Origin: Bradyrhizobium macuxiense
GTDB lineage: Bacteria > Pseudomonadota > Alphaproteobacteria > Rhizobiales > Xanthobacteraceae
Direction of reading: 5' to 3'
NCBI RefSeq assembly: GCF_007993935.1
Contig: NZ_VITY01000004.1
Span: 186,001-250,000 of the forward strand
DNA: 64,000 nt
Position 1 is the stretch's first letter. Each line of letters starts with the position of its first letter. The translations under genes were made by a program, and so were the position numbers. The notes below the pieces were generated by a model. That model was given only the letters and a program-made list of their open reading frames with translations. It ran no database searches and was not told where the DNA came from. Shown one piece after another: positions 47,443 to 56,654 of the stretch.

Positions 47443-48237
47443 ATGAGCCAAACCGCCGCATCCGGACAGGAACCCGCCTTCATCGAGGTCGGCGAGGGCC
47501 GTGAGGCGCGCCGGATCGCGGTGCGCGCCCGTGCCGGGGCCAGTCCTGGCCTGGTCTGGCTCGGCGGCTTCAAGTCCGACATGACCGGCACCAAGGCGCT
47601 CGCGCTCGATGCGTGGGCCGCCGGGCACGGCCGCGGCTGCGTCAGGTTCGACTATTCCGGCCACGGCGAATCCGGCGGCGAGTTCGCCGACGGCACGATC
47701 GGCCGCTGGCTCGAGGAGAGCGTTGCCGTGTTCTCGCAGTTCTGCAGCGGGCCGCAGGTCGTGATCGGCTCCTCGATGGGCGGCTGGATGGCGCTGCTGC
47801 TCGCGCGCGAGATCGCGCGGCGAGGTGGCGGGAAGGCGCAACTCGCCGGCCTTGTGCTGATCGCACCGGCGCCCGACTTCACCGAAGAATTGATGTGGAA
47901 GGGCTTCTCGCCCGAGATCCGCGCCCAGATCGAGACCAAGGGCGTCTGGCTCAGGCCATCCGAATATGGCGACGGCTCGCCCTATCCGATCACCCGCAAT
48001 CTGATCGAGGAGGGCCGCAATCACCTCTTGCTCGGCAGCAAGATCGATGTCGGCTGTCCAGTGCGCATTCTGCAGGGCGCGCAGGATCCCGACGTGCCGT
48101 GGAAGCACGCCTTCGCGCTGGTGCACCGGCTGCCGGCCGAGGACGTGGTGCTGACCATGATCCAGGACGGCGACCACCGCTTGTCGCGGCCACAGGACAT
48201 CGCGCGGATCATCGCCGCGGTGGCGGAGATCGGCTAA
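47443..48237 (+). CDS. Alpha/beta-hydrolase (ABHD10-like serine hydrolase)
   Basis: 264 residues. Oxyanion region LVWLGGFKSDMTGTKALALD, then FDYSGHGESGG, the nucleophile elbow GSSMGGW (Ser111), acid in QGAQDPDVPW and His in DGDHRLSRP near the C-terminus. This layout matches bacterial relatives of ABHD10, an acyl-protein or glucuronide thioesterase/esterase. Divergent from infC. Real substrate unknown. Confidence 0.92.
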   Translation: MSQTAASGQEPAFIEVGEGREARRIAVRARAGASPGLVWLGGFKSDMTGTKALALDAWAAGHGRGCVRFDYSGHGESGGEFADGTIGRWLEESVAVFSQFCSGPQVVIGSSMGGWMALLLAREIARRGGGKAQLAGLVLIAPAPDFTEELMWKGFSPEIRAQIETKGVWLRPSEYGDGSPYPITRNLIEEGRNHLLLGSKIDVGCPVRILQGAQDPDVPWKHAFALVHRLPAEDVVLTMIQDGDHRLSRPQDIARIIAAVAEIG

Positions 48238-48246
48238 GCTCTTTTC

Positions 48247-48386
48247 CTTCTCCCCTTGTGGGAGAAGGTGGCGCGGACGAAGTCCGCGCCGGATGAGGGG
48301 TTCTCTCCGCGGAGGCAGACCCCTCACCCGTCTCGAATGAGCTCTCGCTCATTCGATCCACCCTCTCCCACAAGGGGAGAGCGAAG
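48247..48386. repeat. Palindromic repeat (CTCCCCTTGTGGGAGAAGG family)
   Basis: TTCTCCCCTTGTGGGAGAAGG at the left, CCTCTCCCACAAGGGGAGAG at the right; an inner pair GATGAGGGGTTCTC/GACCCCTCACCC. Lies between the hydrolase and the SnoaL-like gene. Related in style, not sequence, to the element at 43705. Confidence 0.8.
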
Positions 48387-48415
48387 GAGAGGCGAGGAGC
48401 CGGGAGAGACGCCAA

Positions 48416-48886
48416 ATGGACACGACAACGATGCTGCGCGCGTTCTGCGACGCGGTCGAACGGCGCAACGGCAAGGCCTTCGCTGATCTCTTCACCGAGG
48501 ACGGCGTCTACCACGACGTGTTCTACGGCGCCTTTGAGGGCCACGCGAAAATCGCAGAGATGATCGACGACTGGTTCTATCGGACCGCGACCGATTTCCG
48601 CTGGGTGATGCACGATCCCGTCAGCGACGGCAAAACGCTCTACGCGCGCTACACGTTCAGCTACCGCTCGACCCTGCCGGAAGCCAAGGCAGCCCGTGCG
48701 ATGTTCGAGGGCGTCGCGATCATGCGGCTGCGCGACGGCAAGATCACGGAGTACCACGAGGTCGCCAACACCGCGCCGGCCTTCGTCGATTTGAACTTCG
48801 CGCCGGAGCGGATCGCCAAGATCGTCGGCAAGCAGGGCACAGCGCTGAAGGCGCGGCCGGAGATGCAGCGGCATTTGGCCGACTAA
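48416..48886 (+). CDS. SnoaL-like/NTF2-fold protein
   Basis: 156 residues. One cone-shaped NTF2 fold: MLRAFCDAVERRNGKAFADL, FTEDGVYHDVFYGAFEGHAK, then IMRLRDGKITEYHEVANTAP. Members include ketosteroid-isomerase-type enzymes and binding proteins; no catalytic Asp pair can be assigned with confidence. GGGAGAG precedes the ATG. Flanked on both sides by palindromic repeats, so it is a single-gene unit. Confidence 0.85.
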   Translation: MDTTTMLRAFCDAVERRNGKAFADLFTEDGVYHDVFYGAFEGHAKIAEMIDDWFYRTATDFRWVMHDPVSDGKTLYARYTFSYRSTLPEAKAARAMFEGVAIMRLRDGKITEYHEVANTAPAFVDLNFAPERIAKIVGKQGTALKARPEMQRHLAD

Positions 48887-48890
48887 TTCT

Positions 48891-49014
48891 CCGTCATTGC
48901 GAGGAACGTAGCGACGAGGCAATCCATAGGTCCGCATTCGCGGAAGCATGGATTGCTTCGCGGAGCCTGTCATCCGGCGGCGCTACGCGCCGACCGGGTG
49001 GCTCGCAATGACGG
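48891..49014. repeat. Rhizobial palindromic repeat (CCGTCATTGCGAGGAACG)
   Basis: CCGTCATTGCGAG at 48891 and CTCGCAATGACGG ending 49014 are perfect arms, with inner pairs GCAATCCAT/ATGGATTGC and GGCGGCGCTACGCGCC. One of the commonest dispersed repeats in Bradyrhizobium and relatives. Non-coding. It lies between the convergent SnoaL and thioesterase genes. Confidence 0.88.
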
Positions 49015-49024
49015 CGGTGAGGTC

Positions 49025-49822
49025 CTACGGCGGCGGCGGGTTGGTCATCGGCTTGCGCTGGGCGAGCGCCGCGACGGTCGAGGTACCGATCGGGCCTTTC
49101 TCGTCATAGAGCCAGCACTCGCCGATCGCGATGCCGTCGGTGGCGTGATGGTTGACGACCTCGAAGCCGATCCAGTTGGTCACCGGCAGACGGTGCAGAT
49201 AGATCGTGACGTCGCTGTTGATGTAGCCGAGGCCCTGATCGCCGGCATTGGCAAAGGGGCTGGCGAAGTCAGCGCCGGTCGCGACATGGACAAACGGCGT
49301 CATCTTCACGCCGTCGACGAGCTCGCGGACTTCGCTCATCCAGAGCCGGCGCTCGCCGAGCGAGCCCATATGGCCTGTGATCGGCCGCGTCTCCCATTTG
49401 CCGTTCATGCCGAGCCTCGGATCCGTCGGCTTCGGAATGTCCGCTGGCGCCGGCACCTGCCAGTTCGGCGGCGACCAGACATTGCCGGGCGCATTTTCCG
49501 TCCTGCGCAACAGCTGGCAGGAGGCGCGCGCCATGCTGGTGCCGCCGGAGACAAACTCGGCCTCGATCATCTTGATGCGCATGCCGTCACGCACGAGCTT
49601 CGTCGTCACCTCGATCGGCGTCGTGATGTTGGGCAGCCGGAACATGTCGACCGTCAGCCGCGCGGGGACGAAATCGTCGGAGCCGTGGCGCTCTTCGATG
49701 ACGAAGGCGAGCAGGCCGATCACGACGCGGCCGTGCAGGGATTCCGGACTCCACGGTCCGTTCGCAACAGCCGTCGGCATGAAGCCGTCGCCGTGCCTGG
49801 TGAAGAAGGGCTGGTTTGTCAT
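49025..49822 (-). CDS. Acyl-CoA thioesterase-like (double hotdog) protein
   Basis: 265 residues. Two hotdog-like halves: PESLHGRVVIGLLAFVIEER with ARLTVDMFRLPNITTPIEVT in the first and YINSDVTIYLHRLPVTNWIG and GECWLYDEKGPIGTSTVAAL in the second, as in TesB-type thioesterases of the thioesterase-like superfamily. Predicted to hydrolyse acyl-CoA; the chain length is not visible. Separate from queG by 34 bp, same strand. Confidence 0.82.
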   Translation of the reverse strand: MTNQPFFTRHGDGFMPTAVANGPWSPESLHGRVVIGLLAFVIEERHGSDDFVPARLTVDMFRLPNITTPIEVTTKLVRDGMRIKMIEAEFVSGGTSMARASCQLLRRTENAPGNVWSPPNWQVPAPADIPKPTDPRLGMNGKWETRPITGHMGSLGERRLWMSEVRELVDGVKMTPFVHVATGADFASPFANAGDQGLGYINSDVTIYLHRLPVTNWIGFEVVNHHATDGIAIGECWLYDEKGPIGTSTVAALAQRKPMTNPPPP

Positions 49823-49856
49823 GGCGGGCGACCATGACGGGAACGGCGCGATGAAA

Positions 49857-51047
49857 TCAAGAGGCGGCCGCCACGTGCCACTCCCGCTGCACGGTGAGAT
49901 CAGGCTCGCCGCCGGCCCGTGATGCCAGCGCCGCGAATTCGTCGCGCGCCATCAGTTGCGACAGCGCCCACACCGCGGCGCCGCGCACCAGCGGGCTCGC
50001 ATCGTCGAGCAGGCGCCGCGCTTCGCCGGCGAGCTTTGCATCGCCGGAATTGCCGATCGCGATCAGCACATTGCGGATGAAGCGGTCGCGGCCGATGCGC
50101 TTGACCGGCGATTTCGTGAACAGCGCGCGAAACGCTGGATCGTCGAGCCGTGCGAGATCGGCAAGCGCAGGCGCGCGCAATGCATCGCGTGCTGCAAGCT
50201 TCTGCTCGCGGCCTTCCTGCGCGAACTTGTTCCACGGGCACACCGCGAGGCAATCGTCGCAGCCATAGATGCGGTTGCCGATCGCCTTGCGGAATTCGTG
50301 CGGGATCGGCCCCTTGTTCTCGATCGTCAGATACGAGATGCAGCGCCGCGCATCGAGTTTGTAGGGTGCGGGAAACGCCGCGGTCGGACAGATGTCCTGG
50401 CAGGCGCGGCAGCTGCCGCAATGATCCGTGTCGCTCTCGTCGCGCGGCAGTTCGGTCGCGGAATAGATCGCGCCGAGAAACAGCCACGAGCCGAACTCGC
50501 GCGAGACGAGATTGGTGTGCTTGCCCTGCCAGCCGATGCCGGCGGCTTGCGCCAGCGGCTTCTCCATCACGGCCGCGGTGTCGACGAACACCTTCACCTC
50601 GTCGCCGGTGATAGTGGCAAGCCAGCGCGCTAGGGTCTTCAGCCGCTTCTTGATCACGTCGTGATAGTCGTCGCCCTGCGCATAGACCGAGATCGCGCCA
50701 TGCGATCGGCGCCCGAGAATGTCGAGCGGATCGTCCTCAGGCCCGTAATTGACGCCGAGCATGATGATCGAGCGCACACCACCCCACAGCACGCGCGGAT
50801 CGGCGCGCCGCTCCGGATTGGCCGCGAGCCAGTCCATGTCGCCATGGCCGCCGGAGCCGAGGAATTCGAGGAAATATTTTCCGGCCTCGCTGGTCGCGTC
50901 GGGATCGGTGAAGCCGATGGCATCGAAGCCGAGTGCGCGCGCCTCGCGCTGGAGCGCAGCCTTGAGATCGGATGGAGAGAGCCTGACAGCCGGGTTCAGA
51001 AGTCGAGGTCCACATAGGTGCGCGACGCCGGCACCCCCGCCAGCCAT
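49857..51047 (-). CDS. queG: Epoxyqueuosine reductase QueG
   Basis: 396 residues from ATG 51047. That start overlaps the upstream GST gene by 52 bases; the family-like N-terminus begins at [19 protein letters not shown], whose first codon is CTG at 50999 overlapping the GST stop (CTGA). No ATG, GTG or TTG lies between. The enzyme reduces epoxyqueuosine to queuosine in tRNA with cobalamin and two 4Fe-4S clusters. Seen: [12 protein letters not shown], the ferredoxin motif [16 protein letters not shown] and the second [10 protein letters not shown], then a C-terminal HEAT-like tail (about residues 320-390). Call firm, start uncertain. Confidence 0.95.
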   Translation of the reverse strand: MAGGGAGVAHLCGPRLLNPAVRLSPSDLKAALQREARALGFDAIGFTDPDATSEAGKYFLEFLGSGGHGDMDWLAANPERRADPRVLWGGVRSIIMLGVNYGPEDDPLDILGRRSHGAISVYAQGDDYHDVIKKRLKTLARWLATITGDEVKVFVDTAAVMEKPLAQAAGIGWQGKHTNLVSREFGSWLFLGAIYSATELPRDESDTDHCGSCRACQDICPTAAFPAPYKLDARRCISYLTIENKGPIPHEFRKAIGNRIYGCDDCLAVCPWNKFAQEGREQKLAARDALRAPALADLARLDDPAFRALFTKSPVKRIGRDRFIRNVLIAIGNSGDAKLAGEARRLLDDASPLVRGAAVWALSQLMARDEFAALASRAGGEPDLTVQREWHVAAAS

Positions 51048-51688
51048 TCGCTGAGCAGCGGGCGGAACGACGGGCGGGATTTCACCCGCGCGTACCACGA
51101 CTTTGCCGCGTCGTCCTCGCTCCATGGCACGTCGCCCAGATAGTCGATCGCCGAGAGATGCGCCGCGGCGGCGAGATCCGCGTAGGTCAGGCGGTCGCCG
51201 GCGAGATAGTTCCGCGTCTTCGCCAGCCAGCCAATATAGCTCAGATGATAGCGCACATTGACCTTGGCGGCGCGCATGATGTCGGGTGCCGGCGGGCCGC
51301 CGCCATTGTCCTCGCTCATGAAGCGCTTGTAGATCCGCTCGGTCACCAGCGGGTTGGAGGCTTCCTCGAAGAATTTTTCGTTGAACCACGCCATCAGCCG
51401 GCGAACCTCGACGCGCTCTGCCGACGACGTCGGCAACAGCCGCCGCTCGCCGGCATCGAGGCCATGCGTCTCGTCGACATATTCGGCGATGATGGGCGCG
51501 CCCGGAATCGGCGGAAAGCCTTCGGCGATCAGCACCGGCGTGGTCGCCGCCGGATTGAGCGCCAGGAACGCCTCGCGCCGTTCCCAGACCCGTTCCTCCA
51601 CCAGGCGCAGATCGAGGCCATACTCGCCGAGCACGAGGCGAATGAAGCGCGAATGCGGGCAGAACGGATGGTGATACAGCGTGTACAT
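50996..51688 (-). CDS. Glutathione S-transferase family protein
   Basis: 230 residues. N-terminal thioredoxin fold [20 protein letters not shown] with [13 protein letters not shown] (cis-Pro) and [11 protein letters not shown], then an all-helical C-terminal domain ending [20 protein letters not shown] and [11 protein letters not shown]. The first residues HPFCPHSR keep a Cys in the active-site loop as in omega/beta-type GSTs. Its stop overlaps the queG start region. Confidence 0.92.
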   Translation of the reverse strand: MYTLYHHPFCPHSRFIRLVLGEYGLDLRLVEERVWERREAFLALNPAATTPVLIAEGFPPIPGAPIIAEYVDETHGLDAGERRLLPTSSAERVEVRRLMAWFNEKFFEEASNPLVTERIYKRFMSEDNGGGPPAPDIMRAAKVNVRYHLSYIGWLAKTRNYLAGDRLTYADLAAAAHLSAIDYLGDVPWSEDDAAKSWYARVKSRPSFRPLLSEWLAGVPASRTYVDLDF

Positions 51689-51950
51689 GTAGCCCTTGGT
51701 AATTTCGTGGCGCTTAAGAAACCATCAACCTGTGCGACCGGCCGTGTGATTTGGCCAGGCCAGTTCCGCTCGTCTCTATGTCGCGTCAGCACGCAAACCG
51801 GTAGCCACCCCCGCAGATGGTGCGGGTCACAAAAACGCTATAGCTCAGCAAATCGGCCGGGTAACCCATTGTTTGACGATTTTTTGCGATTGCGGCCAAT
51901 GTGCGAATAGGCGAGAAGAATCCCGTTTTCCACACAGGGCAGGCCACAAC

Positions 51951-52757
51951 ATGATGACGGATATGCTGCGGGCGGTGATTCTCGGCATCGTCGAGGGCGT
52001 CACCGAGTTCCTGCCGGTCTCTTCGACGGGGCACCTGCTGCTCGCGGAGCGCTTCTTCAATCTCGGCGAAGGCAATTTCTGGAAGAGCTTTGCGATCCTG
52101 ATCCAGCTCGGCGCGATCCTCGCGATCCTCGTGCTCTACTTTTCCAGATTGTGGCGCGTCGCGCTCGGCATGTTCTCCAATCCGGACGACCGCCGCTTCG
52201 TGATCGGCGTGCTGGTGGCGTTCCTGCCGGCCGTCGTGATCGGCCTGATCGCCGGCAAATACATCAAGGAATTCCTGTTCAATCCGTGGGTGGTCTGCTT
52301 CACGCTGATCGTCGGCGGCGCCGTGCTGCTCTGGGTCGATCAGCTCGATCTCAAAGTGTACGAGGACGATGCGACGCGCTTTCCGCTGCTGATGTATTTC
52401 TGGATCGGCGTCGCGCAGTGCCTGGCGATGATCCCCGGCGTGTCGCGCTCCGGCGCCAGCATCGTGGCTGCGATGCTGCTCGGCGCCGACAAGCGCTCGG
52501 CGGCGGAGTTCTCGTTCTTCCTCGCGATCCCGACCATGGTCGGCGCGTTCGTGTATGATTTCTACAAGAACCGCGCCGACTTCAGCTCGGACAATCTCAG
52601 CGTGATCGCGGTCGGCTTCGTGGTGTCGTTCATCACCGCGATGATCGTGGTGCGCGCGTTCCTCAACTTCGTCACCCGCCGTGGCTTCACCTTCTTTGCC
52701 TGGTGGCGCGTGATCGTCGGCACCCTCGGCCTGATCGCGCTGGCGATGGGAAGGTAA
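51951..52757 (+). CDS. uppP: Undecaprenyl-diphosphatase (BacA/UppP)
   Basis: 268 residues from ATG 51951 (ATG at 51954 and 51960 equally possible; the ribosome site is weak). Integral membrane phosphatase that recycles undecaprenyl-PP for peptidoglycan and LPS synthesis. Signatures: VEGVTEFLPVSSTGHLLL near the N-terminus with Glu-rich motif, and PGVSRSGASIVAAMLLG later, plus about eight hydrophobic segments. Overproduction gives bacitracin resistance in other species. Divergent from the GST gene across 262 bp with no other gene. Confidence 0.97.
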   Translation: MMTDMLRAVILGIVEGVTEFLPVSSTGHLLLAERFFNLGEGNFWKSFAILIQLGAILAILVLYFSRLWRVALGMFSNPDDRRFVIGVLVAFLPAVVIGLIAGKYIKEFLFNPWVVCFTLIVGGAVLLWVDQLDLKVYEDDATRFPLLMYFWIGVAQCLAMIPGVSRSGASIVAAMLLGADKRSAAEFSFFLAIPTMVGAFVYDFYKNRADFSSDNLSVIAVGFVVSFITAMIVVRAFLNFVTRRGFTFFAWWRVIVGTLGLIALAMGR

Positions 52758-52768
52758 GGCAGTCTCCG

Positions 52769-52921
52769 CTGTCGTCCCTGCCCCTTCTGTCGTCCCTGCG
52801 AAAGCAGGGACCCATAACCACTGGCCTCAAAGGTCAGGCAGGGCTGTGGCCCCAGCGTCGTACATCTCGGACATTCGTGGTTATGGGTCCCGGCTCGCGC
52901 TTCGCTTGGCCGGGACGACAG
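52769..52921. repeat. Palindromic element, imperfect copy of the 38850 family
   Basis: CTGTCGTCCC at the left end and GGGACGACAG at the right; inside, CCTGCGAAAGCAGGGACCCA and GTGGTTATGGGTCCCGGC repeat the arms of the 38850 element. The left arm carries an extra partial duplication (GTCGTCCCTGCCCCTTCT). Located between convergent uppP and the NDUFA9-like gene. Confidence 0.8.
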
Positions 52922-52931
52922 TCTGAGAGCC

Positions 52932-53900
52932 TTACGCGCTCTTCTTCTGGAACTGCCCCGACGCGCGGAAGCGCCAGAGATATTGCGGGGCGACCGCTTC
53001 CATCGAATCCGGCGTGATGCCGAGGCCCGCGAAAGTCAGGCCGGCGACCTTGGCGGCGTCGGACACCACATTGTCCACGCGCAGCATCGCGACCTGGTCC
53101 GGGGTCAGCGTGAACGGGCCGGGCGCGAATTGCAGGACATACGACTGCAGCTTGGCGAGGCCGAACGGCAGCGGCGCCAGCATGCGGTCGCGCTGGGTGA
53201 TCTTGAGGATGATCTGCATCACCTCGCGCATGGTCAGCACTTCCGGGCCGCCGAGCTCGTAGGTGGCGCCCGCCTTGGCCTTGCCGTCGACGGCATCCGC
53301 CACCGCGTCGGCCACGTCGGCGACATAGGCCGGCTGCACCGTGTTGACGCCGCCGCCGACCAGCGGCAGCACCGGCGAGATCCGCGCCAGCGCCGCAAAG
53401 CGGTTGGTGAACTCGTCCTCCGGCCCGAACAGCAGCGACGGCCGCATGATGGTGGCCGACGGCAGCGCAGCCTGCACCGCCTTCTCGCCTTCCGCCTTGG
53501 CGCGGAAATAGCTAGAGGTCGAATTCTCGTCGGCTCCGATCGCCGAGACATGGACCATCCGGGCGCCGCTCGCGGCCGCCGCCTTGGCGATGGTCTCGGC
53601 GCCCTTCATCTGCACGGCATCAAAACTCTGGCCGCCGCCCTCGGCCAGGATTCCGACCAGATTGATGGCGATCTGCGAATCACGCATCGCCGCCTCGACC
53701 GAGGCCGGGTAGCGCACATTGGCCTGGACCGCATGAATCTGCCCGACCCGGCCGAGCGGCTGCAGATGGCCGGCCAGTTCAGGCCGCCGCACCGCGACGC
53801 GGACCCGGTAATCGCGCTTGCAGAGCGCCCGGACCACGTTCCGGCCCAGAAAACCCGATCCGCCGAAGACCGTGACTGTGGTGTCCAGGTTCGATGCCAT
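52932..53900 (-). CDS. NAD(P)-binding reductase, NDUFA9-like (complex I-associated) SDR
   Basis: 322 residues from ATG 53900 (MASNLDTTVTV), nine bases from AGGA; ATG 53909 also possible. Extended SDR with VFGGSGFLGRNVVRALCKRD, INLVGILAEGGGQSFDAVQM, RPSLLFGPEDEFTNRFAALA and AYVADVADAVADAV. This matches alphaproteobacterial homologues of mitochondrial complex I subunit NDUFA9. It keeps a YFRAK segment in place of the classical YxxxK, so it may bind NADPH without catalysis. A tRNA-Leu gene lies 145 bp upstream. Confidence 0.88.
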   Translation of the reverse strand: MASNLDTTVTVFGGSGFLGRNVVRALCKRDYRVRVAVRRPELAGHLQPLGRVGQIHAVQANVRYPASVEAAMRDSQIAINLVGILAEGGGQSFDAVQMKGAETIAKAAAASGARMVHVSAIGADENSTSSYFRAKAEGEKAVQAALPSATIMRPSLLFGPEDEFTNRFAALARISPVLPLVGGGVNTVQPAYVADVADAVADAVDGKAKAGATYELGGPEVLTMREVMQIILKITQRDRMLAPLPFGLAKLQSYVLQFAPGPFTLTPDQVAMLRVDNVVSDAAKVAGLTFAGLGITPDSMEAVAPQYLWRFRASGQFQKKSA

Positions 53901-54045
53901 GGGGTCCATTCCTGCCGGATTCGAGAGTTATTGACGTGGGTTAGCCATCTGGCGATACGCCATCGACCCCACCATGTACAGGGTATTCGATTTTTCGTTT
54001 CCTGAATTTGACAAGCGCGTAACCGAACCTTACTAACGCGCCCAC

Positions 54046-54132
<87 letters not shown>

Positions 54133-54238
54133 CCCATTTTCATAAGCGATTGAAATCGCTCAGCATCCGCTGGGTGGGTGCGGCGACGCCGTCACCCGCT
54201 ACCGCTTCCGGCCCCATGCTCGCGAAGTAGCGCGGCTT

Positions 54239-55513
54239 TCACACGATCCGCCGCCCCGCCCGCCGCGCGATCGGCTTCTGCACGAAGTACATCGCAACCA
54301 GCGAGATCAGGGTCGTTGCCACGACGACGTAGCCGATCCGGTCGAAATGCAGCAGCGAGCCGTCCGGATTCTCGGCGACGATCGCGGCGGCGACCACCGA
54401 GCCCAAGCCGCCCGATAGCTGCTGCACGGAGGCCGAGACCGCGCTGAACGATCCGCGCTGGCTGGCGTCGGGGATCGCCGACATCAAGGCCTGCGACGGG
54501 ATCATGCGCGAGAAGATGCCAACGAACATCACGACATTGACCAGAATCGCGGTCAGCAGCGAGACGTGGCCGAGATTGGTGTAGGTCAGCACCATGATCA
54601 CGGTCACCACGCAGCCGAAGGCAAAGGTCGGATATTTGCCGAACCTGTCGGCGGCGCGGCCGACCAGCGGTCCTATGATGATGCTGAACAGGCCGGAGAC
54701 CAGATAGATCGTCGGCAGATGCACGATGTCGATGCCTAGATTGTGCACGGTGAAGGCGCTGCCGAACGGCATCAGCATGAAGCCGCCGGTTGCCAGCAGC
54801 GTCGTCACCAGGAAGGCCAGCGTGTAGCGCGGCTGGCCCACGGTCGCGATCAGATGGCGGAACGGATTGCTGTCGTGCTGCAGCTTGAGATGTCCGTCGA
54901 CCGGCTCCATCGCGATCGCAATCGCCGCGATCGCCGCAATCGACAGGCCGACGATGGCCACGAAGCAGATGTGCCAGTTCCAGTGATTGGCCAGGAAAAG
55001 TCCGGCCGGCACGCCGAGCACCTGGCTCGCGGCGAACGCGGTTTGCAGCACGCCCATCGCGCGGCCACGCTGTTGCAGCGGAAACAGGTCGGTGACGATC
55101 GCGAGCACGACCGACCCGATCACGCCGCCGAACAGGCCGGTGACGATACGGCCGAGCAGCAGCACGTGGAAGTTCTGCGCCAGCGCGCAGAGCACGGTGC
55201 CGAGCATGAAGCCGACATAGAAGAACAGCAGCAGCCGCTTGCGATCGAAGCGATCGGCAAAGCCGGCGGCGAGGATGCCGGACATGCCGGCCGCGAAGGC
55301 ATAGGCCGACACCGCGACGCCGAACTGCCCGGCCGTGATGTTGAGCGAGGGCATCAGGATGGCGCCGAGCGGCGACATGATGATGAAGTCGAGGATCAGG
55401 GTGAATTGCGTGAAGGCAAGCAGCGCGATCAGGAACGATTGATAGCGCGTGAAGCCGCGTACCTGCGGCTCGTCGATCGGCGCGGCGACGGTCTGTTCCG
55501 ACATGAGGCTCAT
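54239..55513 (-). CDS. MFS transporter, DHA1 (12-helix) type
   Basis: 424 residues from ATG 55513 (ATG at 55504 is a possible shorter start). Twelve hydrophobic segments; motif A FADRFDRKRLLLFFYVGF after helix 2, RIVTGLFGGVIGSVVLAI in helix 4, PLQQRGRAMGVLQTAFAASQ, and AFTVHNLGIDIVHLPTIYL beyond the middle loop. Belongs with arabinose-efflux (AraJ/YdhP)-type permeases. No regulator adjacent. Substrate unknown. Confidence 0.9.
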   Translation of the reverse strand: MSLMSEQTVAAPIDEPQVRGFTRYQSFLIALLAFTQFTLILDFIIMSPLGAILMPSLNITAGQFGVAVSAYAFAAGMSGILAAGFADRFDRKRLLLFFYVGFMLGTVLCALAQNFHVLLLGRIVTGLFGGVIGSVVLAIVTDLFPLQQRGRAMGVLQTAFAASQVLGVPAGLFLANHWNWHICFVAIVGLSIAAIAAIAIAMEPVDGHLKLQHDSNPFRHLIATVGQPRYTLAFLVTTLLATGGFMLMPFGSAFTVHNLGIDIVHLPTIYLVSGLFSIIIGPLVGRAADRFGKYPTFAFGCVVTVIMVLTYTNLGHVSLLTAILVNVVMFVGIFSRMIPSQALMSAIPDASQRGSFSAVSASVQQLSGGLGSVVAAAIVAENPDGSLLHFDRIGYVVVATTLISLVAMYFVQKPIARRAGRRIV

Positions 55514-55869
55514 TTCTGAAGATGAGTAGGACGTGCGAGCGGCTGGGCACAGATAGGGCGCCGTTCGTGGATTTCATCGGCGCGGACACGCAAAAAAATG
55601 CGCGGAAACGTGATCAAGAACCGCGAAATTCCTGCTCCTTCATATGGGTATTGCGGGGCCTCGGGTCATCCCGTCGCCAATCGTTTGAATTGCAGCGTGA
55701 TCCAAATGCAACAGAGGTTGCGCGATGCTGGGCAGCCGTGTCGGGATATGGCAAGAGCGGGGCATGACCCCCCGCTCAGCGGCGCGGCGACCGCCTATCC
55801 GCTCGCATCCCGGGCGTTTGGGGGCTAGTGTCGCCTGTCGAATCGAACCGAGACCCGAGGCCTTCATAC
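55514..55869. other. Divergent gap between MFS and rnd
   Basis: 356 bases that must hold both promoters. An 8-bp hairpin GAGCGGGG/CCCCGCTC spans 55755-55777. No small gene, RNA or repeat was recognised; short open frames here lack ribosome sites. Confidence 0.5.
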
Positions 55870-56484
55870 ATGACCATCCGCCTGCATCGCGGCGATCTGC
55901 CCGATCTCACGCGCTACACCGATTCCGTTGCGATCGACACCGAGACCATGGGGCTGCATCCGCATCGTGACCGGCTCTGCGTGGTGCAGATGTCGAACGG
56001 CGACGGCACCGCCGACGTGATCCAGATCCCGAAGGGGCACACCGATTCGCCGAACCTGAAGGCGCTGCTCGCCAATCCGGCGATCACCAAGATCTTCCAT
56101 TTCGCGCGGTTCGACGTCGCGGTGCTCTACAACACGTTCGGCGTGATGCCGACGCCGGTCTATTGCACCAAGATCGCCTCGCGCCTGTCGCGCACCTACA
56201 CCGACCGCCACGGCCTGAAGGATCTGGTGCGCGAGGTGCTGAACGTCGAACTGTCGAAGCAGCAGCAGTCGAGCGATTGGGGCGCGCAAAGCCTCAGCGA
56301 GGCCCAGCTTGCCTATGCCGCCTCCGACGTGCTGCACCTGCATGCGCTGCGCGACAAGCTGAACGTGATGCTGGCGCGCGAGGGACGTACCGATCTCGCC
56401 AAGGCCTGCTTCGATTTCCTCCCGGCCCGCGCCAGGCTCGATCTCGACGGCTGGGAGGCCGAGGACATCTTCGCCCATTCATGA
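55870..56484 (+). CDS. rnd: Short-form ribonuclease D (3'-5' exonuclease domain only)
   Basis: 204 residues from ATG 55870; an in-frame upstream start at 55828 was not used. The DEDD exonuclease fold is complete: AIDTETMGLH (D23, E25), KIFHFARFDVAVLYNTFGV and the third motif SEAQLAYAASDVLHLHALRD (Tyr and Asp). It lacks the C-terminal HRDC domain of E. coli RNase D, as usual for the short alphaproteobacterial homologue. Role in tRNA maturation is inferred from the family. Independent unit ahead of the lpt cluster. Confidence 0.92.
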   Translation: MTIRLHRGDLPDLTRYTDSVAIDTETMGLHPHRDRLCVVQMSNGDGTADVIQIPKGHTDSPNLKALLANPAITKIFHFARFDVAVLYNTFGVMPTPVYCTKIASRLSRTYTDRHGLKDLVREVLNVELSKQQQSSDWGAQSLSEAQLAYAASDVLHLHALRDKLNVMLAREGRTDLAKACFDFLPARARLDLDGWEAEDIFAHS

Positions 56485-56654
56485 TTCCGTCCGTTCATGA
56501 CGGGCGCGAATTCATCGCTGCGGGGCCATTTCCGCCCCGTTTCGGCCAAACTGTTCACGCGTGGTCTCCCTGCGGGGGCGCGACGCGAGGTCCGGGCTGC
56601 ATATTTGGGCGGCTCCGGCTAGGATAGGGGCAATTTCGCGCCTCTGGAGCTCAG

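Noticed and set aside
55755..55777. Terminator between the MFS gene and rnd
   Set aside because: The flanking genes diverge and no T-run follows the hairpin.
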